A stretch of DNA of 8,811 bases from Bdellovibrionales bacterium. GTDB lineage: Bacteria > Bdellovibrionota > UBA2361 > JAGRAS01. A program made the position numbers and the translations under genes. The notes under the pieces are model-generated. The model saw only the letters and a list, made by a program, of their open reading frames with translations. It was not told where the DNA came from and ran no database searches. The DNA lies in assembly GCA_020434465.1 (NCBI GenBank), contig JAGRAS010000048.1, positions 1-8,811 of the forward strand, given 5' to 3'. Of the stretch, positions 6,181 through 8,811 are shown in pieces. Every line of letters starts with the position of its first letter. Within the stretch, counting starts at the first letter, position 1.

Positions 6181-8049
6181 TTAGGCAGCACTTTTATGTC
6201 TTTTAAGAAAAACAGCTAAAAGTGAAATAGCAGAAGGGGTCATGCCAGGAATTCTCATAGCTTGCGCAATTGAATAAGGCTTTAAGTTATTTAACTTTTG
6301 AACAAACTCTGCTCTAAGGCCAGGGATTTTACTATAATCAAAATTTTCAGGTATGATTTCCTTTTCAATTTTTTTCAATCTAGCAACTTCATCATCCTGG
6401 CGCTTTAAATAGCCACTAAATTTATATTCAATTTCTAATGCGGCTAAAATATCCTCACAAAAATCAGGAGCTCCTTCAACATGATCTAAAATTTTTCTTA
6501 AATTTAACTCTGGTCTTTTTACTAACTCCGCTATACTCATAGTATCACGCAACGGAGAGCTATTGAGTTTTTCCAGCCAATCATTTGTAATTTGATTGGA
6601 CTTTATTTTATAAGTGTCAATCCAATTCTTTGCATTAAGCAAACTTTCACTTTTATCTTTGTAAATAGATCTTTGCTTATCATTATAAAGATTAAACTCT
6701 AGCGCTTTTGGTGCCAGCCTTGAAAGAGCGTTATCCTCTCTAAGTATCAGTCTGTACTCTGCTCGAGAAGTAAACATTCTATATGGCTCTTCAACTCCTA
6801 AAGTAGTCAAATCATCAACAAGGACGCCAATATAAGCTTCGCCGCGATTAAGCACGAACTCTGCTTTATCTAAGGCATTTAAGGCAGCATTTATTCCAGC
6901 AATAATTCCTTGTGCAGCCGCTTCTTCATATCCAGTAGTGCCATTAATTTGGCCGGCAAGATAAAGTCCAGAAATTGCTTTTGACTCAAGAGTTACTTTT
7001 AAACTTCTTGGATCAACAAAATCATACTCAACAGCATACCCAGGTTGTAGAATTACAGCGGATTCAAGCCCAGGAATTTTACTTAAAAACTCAGCTTGAA
7101 CCTCTAATGGCAAACTTGTGCTGATACCGTTGGGATAAACTATATCTGACTCAAAACCCTCAGGTTCAAGAAAAATATTATGGCTAGTTTTATCTGCAAA
7201 ACGAAAAACTTTATCTTCTATTGAAGGGCAATATCGAGGGCCGCTAGATTTAATTTGTCCATTAAACATCGGGCTAAGCTCTTTATTGTTTCTAATTAAA
7301 TCATGCACTTCTTCATTAGTTGAAGTTATCCAGCAGGAAATCTGCTCTCTTTCAATCGAGGCTGTCATAAACGAAAAAGGTTTAATAGGAGTTTCCCCTG
7401 GCTGCTCTTTGCATTTTGAAAAATCAATGCTGGATCTTTTTATTCTGGGAGGAGTTCCTGTTTTTAGCCTTGCAAGAGGTAAGCCTTGAGCCTTCAAAAA
7501 ATCACTAAGCTTGTTAGAAGCAGTATCTCCCTGTCTTCCACCCTCCGTCTGTTTTAAACCAGTATGCATCAAGCCACGCAAAAACGTGCCAGTTGTTAAT
7601 ACTACTTTATCTCCAAAGACAACTTCTCCAGTAGCTAACTTAACGCCAGAAATTTTTGAGGCTTTAACAATTAGTTCAGATATCTCACCTTCAATTATAC
7701 TAAGATTTTTTTCCTGATTTAAAAGAGTTTGAACCCCTTGTTTATAAAGATCTCTGTCAGCTTGCACTCGAGTTGATCTTACTGCTGGGCCTTTGCTTGA
7801 ATTTAACGTTCTAAACTGAATTCCAGTTGCATCAATGGCTCTACCCATGATGCCACCAAGTGCATCAACTTCTTTTACTAGGTGGCTTTTGCCTAATCCT
7901 CCAATCGCAGGATTGCATGACATCTGCCCGATTCCATCTTGGCGTAACGTTACAAGAGCTGTCTTTGCTCCAAGACGAGCCGCTGCAGAAGCTGCTTCAA
8001 CACCAGCATGACCTCCGCCAATCACAATTACCTGAAATTTTTCACTCAT
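6181..8049 (-). CDS. mnmG: tRNA uridine-5-carboxymethylaminomethyl modification enzyme MnmG (GidA)
   Basis: The 622-residue FAD protein works with MnmE to build the 5-(carboxymethyl)aminomethyl group on U34 of tRNAs that read split codon boxes. The FAD-binding GGGHAG (11-16) follows a hydrophobic beta strand. The signature [13 protein letters not shown] (45-57) carries Cys45, and RYCPSIEDK (272-280) carries Cys274; these correspond to the two functionally important Cys of the E. coli enzyme. [17 protein letters not shown] (365-381) is the second family signature. The C-terminal helical block [16 protein letters not shown] (594-609) matches the tRNA/MnmE-contact domain. Length is normal and no key residue is missing. 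ATG 8049 directly precedes the usual [13 protein letters not shown] start, but there is no recognisable ribosome-binding site upstream. The partner gene mnmE is not in the window. topA lies downstream on the same strand after 244 bp. Confidence 0.98.
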   Translation of the reverse strand: MSEKFQVIVIGGGHAGVEAASAAARLGAKTALVTLRQDGIGQMSCNPAIGGLGKSHLVKEVDALGGIMGRAIDATGIQFRTLNSSKGPAVRSTRVQADRDLYKQGVQTLLNQEKNLSIIEGEISELIVKASKISGVKLATGEVVFGDKVVLTTGTFLRGLMHTGLKQTEGGRQGDTASNKLSDFLKAQGLPLARLKTGTPPRIKRSSIDFSKCKEQPGETPIKPFSFMTASIEREQISCWITSTNEEVHDLIRNNKELSPMFNGQIKSSGPRYCPSIEDKVFRFADKTSHNIFLEPEGFESDIVYPNGISTSLPLEVQAEFLSKIPGLESAVILQPGYAVEYDFVDPRSLKVTLESKAISGLYLAGQINGTTGYEEAAAQGIIAGINAALNALDKAEFVLNRGEAYIGVLVDDLTTLGVEEPYRMFTSRAEYRLILREDNALSRLAPKALEFNLYNDKQRSIYKDKSESLLNAKNWIDTYKIKSNQITNDWLEKLNSSPLRDTMSIAELVKRPELNLRKILDHVEGAPDFCEDILAALEIEYKFSGYLKRQDDEVARLKKIEKEIIPENFDYSKIPGLRAEFVQKLNNLKPYSIAQAMRIPGMTPSAISLLAVFLKRHKSAA

Positions 8050-8062
8050 AATAAAACAGGGT

Positions 8063-8090
8063 TTAATAGTTTATTCTGTCAATTTTGCAA
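8063..8090 (-). promoter_or_regulatory. mnmG: Candidate mnmG promoter
   Basis: On the minus strand TTGCAA (8085-8090) is followed after 16 nt by TATTAA (8063-8068). Transcription would begin near 8056, only about 7 nt before the mnmG ATG. That agrees with the missing ribosome-binding site and would make the mRNA almost leaderless. A consensus-like TTGACA at 8075-8080 has no matching -10 at normal spacing. Confidence 0.3.
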
Positions 8091-8105
8091 TTTTTCACAT
8101 TATGA

Positions 8106-8144
8106 CAAGTTCTAAGAAAAAAAGCTACTTAGCATCAAAACTTG
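8106..8144. repeat. Imperfect inverted repeat in the mnmG/transglycosylase spacer
   Basis: CAAGTTCTAAG (8106-8116) pairs with CTTAG (8128-8132) and AACTTG (8139-8144), with a 6-nt bulge (8133-8138) and an A-rich loop. The stem of 11 bp is interrupted and AT-rich. It could be a regulator site for either divergent gene or chance. Apart from this and the hairpin at 8204-8218, the 196-bp spacer holds nothing I can name. Confidence 0.3.
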
Positions 8145-8197
8145 CCAATTCAAGCCATTTCTGGCACCAATTCTGTTCCTATTTTTTGAGGAAAATG

Positions 8198-8218
8198 AAA
8201 AACCCCGGCTAAACCGGG
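8198..8218 (-). terminator. Terminator-like GC hairpin with U-run on the minus strand
   Basis: CCCGG (8204-8208) and CCGGG (8214-8218) form a 5-bp GC stem with a 5-nt loop. Read on the minus strand it is followed by G and five T residues (8202-8198), then CATTTT. Read on the plus strand the tail is CGTCTTAT, which is poor. It would therefore stop leftward transcripts entering from beyond 8218. No leftward gene is visible there, so it may insulate mnmG from antisense reading, end a small unseen RNA, or be an unrelated 5'-leader structure of the transglycosylase gene. Confidence 0.45.
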
Positions 8219-8235
8219 CGTCTTATAAAGCAAGT

Positions 8236-8240
8236 TGAGG
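8236..8240 (+). promoter_or_regulatory. Ribosome-binding site deciding the GTG start of the transglycosylase gene
   Basis: TGAGG lies 5 nt before GTG 8246. No ATG lies in this frame between the upstream stop (TAA 8210-8212) and the membrane segment, so this site is the main reason for choosing GTG 8246. The overlapping GTG at 8244 is in another frame. Confidence 0.6.
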
Positions 8241-8245
8241 TTTGT

Positions 8246-8811
8246 GTGGAAGCCATTCGATATAACAGCTCAAGATTGAGCCTAAGTCCTGAGAGCCAAC
8301 TTTTGGTTCTAAAGTTTACTTTGTATCTAGTAAGCGCGTTTATTTTTACTGCCCTAGTTATTGGGTTTCCTACTTTCAGTTATTCTGAAAGTGACTACTC
8401 CAAAAATGACACAATTGAGGCATACGTAGCACATCTGGTTAGTTCAACAACAAAGAACTATAAAAGATCTAGAGAGCTAGCAAAGCATATAGTTAAAGAA
8501 GCTAAAGCTGCTGGGTATGACCCGTTATTTATTGCTTCGATTGTTAAAGCTGAAAGCACTTTTAATCCGCTAGCTAAATCTACCCAAGGAGCTTTGGGAC
8601 TGATGCAAATCCTACCTCCAACAGGAAAGTATATCAGTGATAAAACAGATTCGGTTTCTTGGAACGGAACTCAAGCCTTAACCGATCCTGAATATAATTT
8701 AAAACTTGGCTTAGCATACTTAAAATATCTTGAGAGTTATTTTGGTACGAATAAAGAATATGTATTAATTGCTTATAACTGGGGGCCGGCAAATCTTCAG
8801 AAGGCAATCGG
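8246..8811 (+). CDS. Membrane-anchored lytic transglycosylase, SLT domain (partial, C-terminus off right edge)
   Basis: The frame is open for 188 codons from GTG 8246 to the right edge. The enzyme cuts the MurNAc-GlcNAc bond of peptidoglycan to give 1,6-anhydro ends. A short N-terminal part with three Arg and one Lys is followed by one hydrophobic segment (about residues 24-44, FTLYLVSAFIFTALVIGF). This suggests a type II membrane anchor or an uncleaved signal, with the rest in the periplasm. A charged linker (about 47-85) leads to the SLT domain: AESTFNPLAKS (102-112) with catalytic Glu103, QGALGLMQILP (114-124), and AYNWGP (176-181), the family's AYNxGP motif. The first 75 residues show no family match by eye, so the start is less certain than the domain. 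The gene is divergent from mnmG. Closest types are SLT-domain enzymes of the MltC/MltE/Slt class; no specific symbol is justified. Confidence 0.88.
   Translation, partial: MEAIRYNSSRLSLSPESQLLVLKFTLYLVSAFIFTALVIGFPTFSYSESDYSKNDTIEAYVAHLVSSTTKNYKRSRELAKHIVKEAKAAGYDPLFIASIVKAESTFNPLAKSTQGALGLMQILPPTGKYISDKTDSVSWNGTQALTDPEYNLKLGLAYLKYLESYFGTNKEYVLIAYNWGPANLQKAI
8268..8392. repeat. Cluster of four inverted repeats at the 5' end of the transglycosylase gene
   Basis: GCTCAA/TTGAGC (8268-8273, 8276-8281) has a 2-nt centre. AGAGCCAA/TTGGTTCT (8292-8299, 8303-8310) has 8 pairs, one of them G-U, and a 3-nt loop. AAAGT/ACTTT (8311-8315, 8318-8322) has a 2-nt centre. ACTTTCAG/CTGAAAGT (8372-8379, 8385-8392) has perfect 8-bp arms and a 5-nt loop. 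Together they cover the N-terminal and membrane-segment codons. They may be mRNA structure, part of a leftward RNA ending at the hairpin at 8198-8218, or coincidence. Confidence 0.5.

Noticed and set aside
8285..8325. tRNA-like or known small-RNA gene
   Set aside because: A GGTTCTAAA stretch and small stems recall a T-arm, but no acceptor stem, D-arm or correct anticodon arm can be drawn, and no SRP RNA core motif is present.

Overview
The window is 8.8 kb of AT-rich bacterial DNA (roughly mid-30s to 40% G+C by eye). It looks like ordinary chromosome carrying core genes rather than plasmid or phage. The core genes are mnmG (tRNA wobble-uridine modification), topA (DNA topoisomerase I) and an inositol-monophosphatase-superfamily gene. 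A membrane-anchored lytic transglycosylase is cut by the right edge and implies a peptidoglycan wall, most simply a Gram-negative-type one. I cannot name the phylum. TopA has four C-terminal Toprim_C-type repeats and a Lys/Ala-rich tail instead of the zinc ribbons of the E. coli enzyme, which fits several lineages and does not decide between them.

Left part (1-1089): two leftward genes of unknown function sit in a short operon. A 49-residue ORF (727-876) is followed 9 nt later by a hydrophilic, helix-rich protein of at least 239 residues that runs off the left edge. A good sigma70-like promoter (913-941) points at them. A 213-bp spacer separates them from a divergent rightward gene for a AAA+ ATPase with a DUF4143-type C-terminus (1090-2424). 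Next to the ATPase start, this spacer holds two stacked inverted repeats, the larger about 23 bp per arm, with TATAAT directly against the ATG.

Centre (2386-8049): everything is on the minus strand, in transcription order mnmG, a 197-bp spacer to 5984 and beyond (244 bp in all, 5937-6180), topA, then the monophosphatase gene. topA and the phosphatase gene are 5 bp apart and surely co-transcribed. The phosphatase gene converges on the ATPase gene and overlaps its 3' end by 39 bp. No terminator is visible between them. The mnmG-topA spacer carries a 10-bp-arm inverted repeat with a smaller hairpin inside it.

Right part (8050-8811): a 196-bp divergent spacer contains a GC-rich hairpin whose U-run lies on the minus strand. 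The transglycosylase gene follows, starting at GTG 8246 behind a TGAGG ribosome-binding site. Several inverted repeats are packed into its first 150 bp.

I see no CRISPR array, tRNA, rRNA, insertion sequence or recognisable defence system. The least explained parts are the two leftward unknown genes with the structured spacer next to the ATPase, and the hairpin cluster at the start of the transglycosylase gene.
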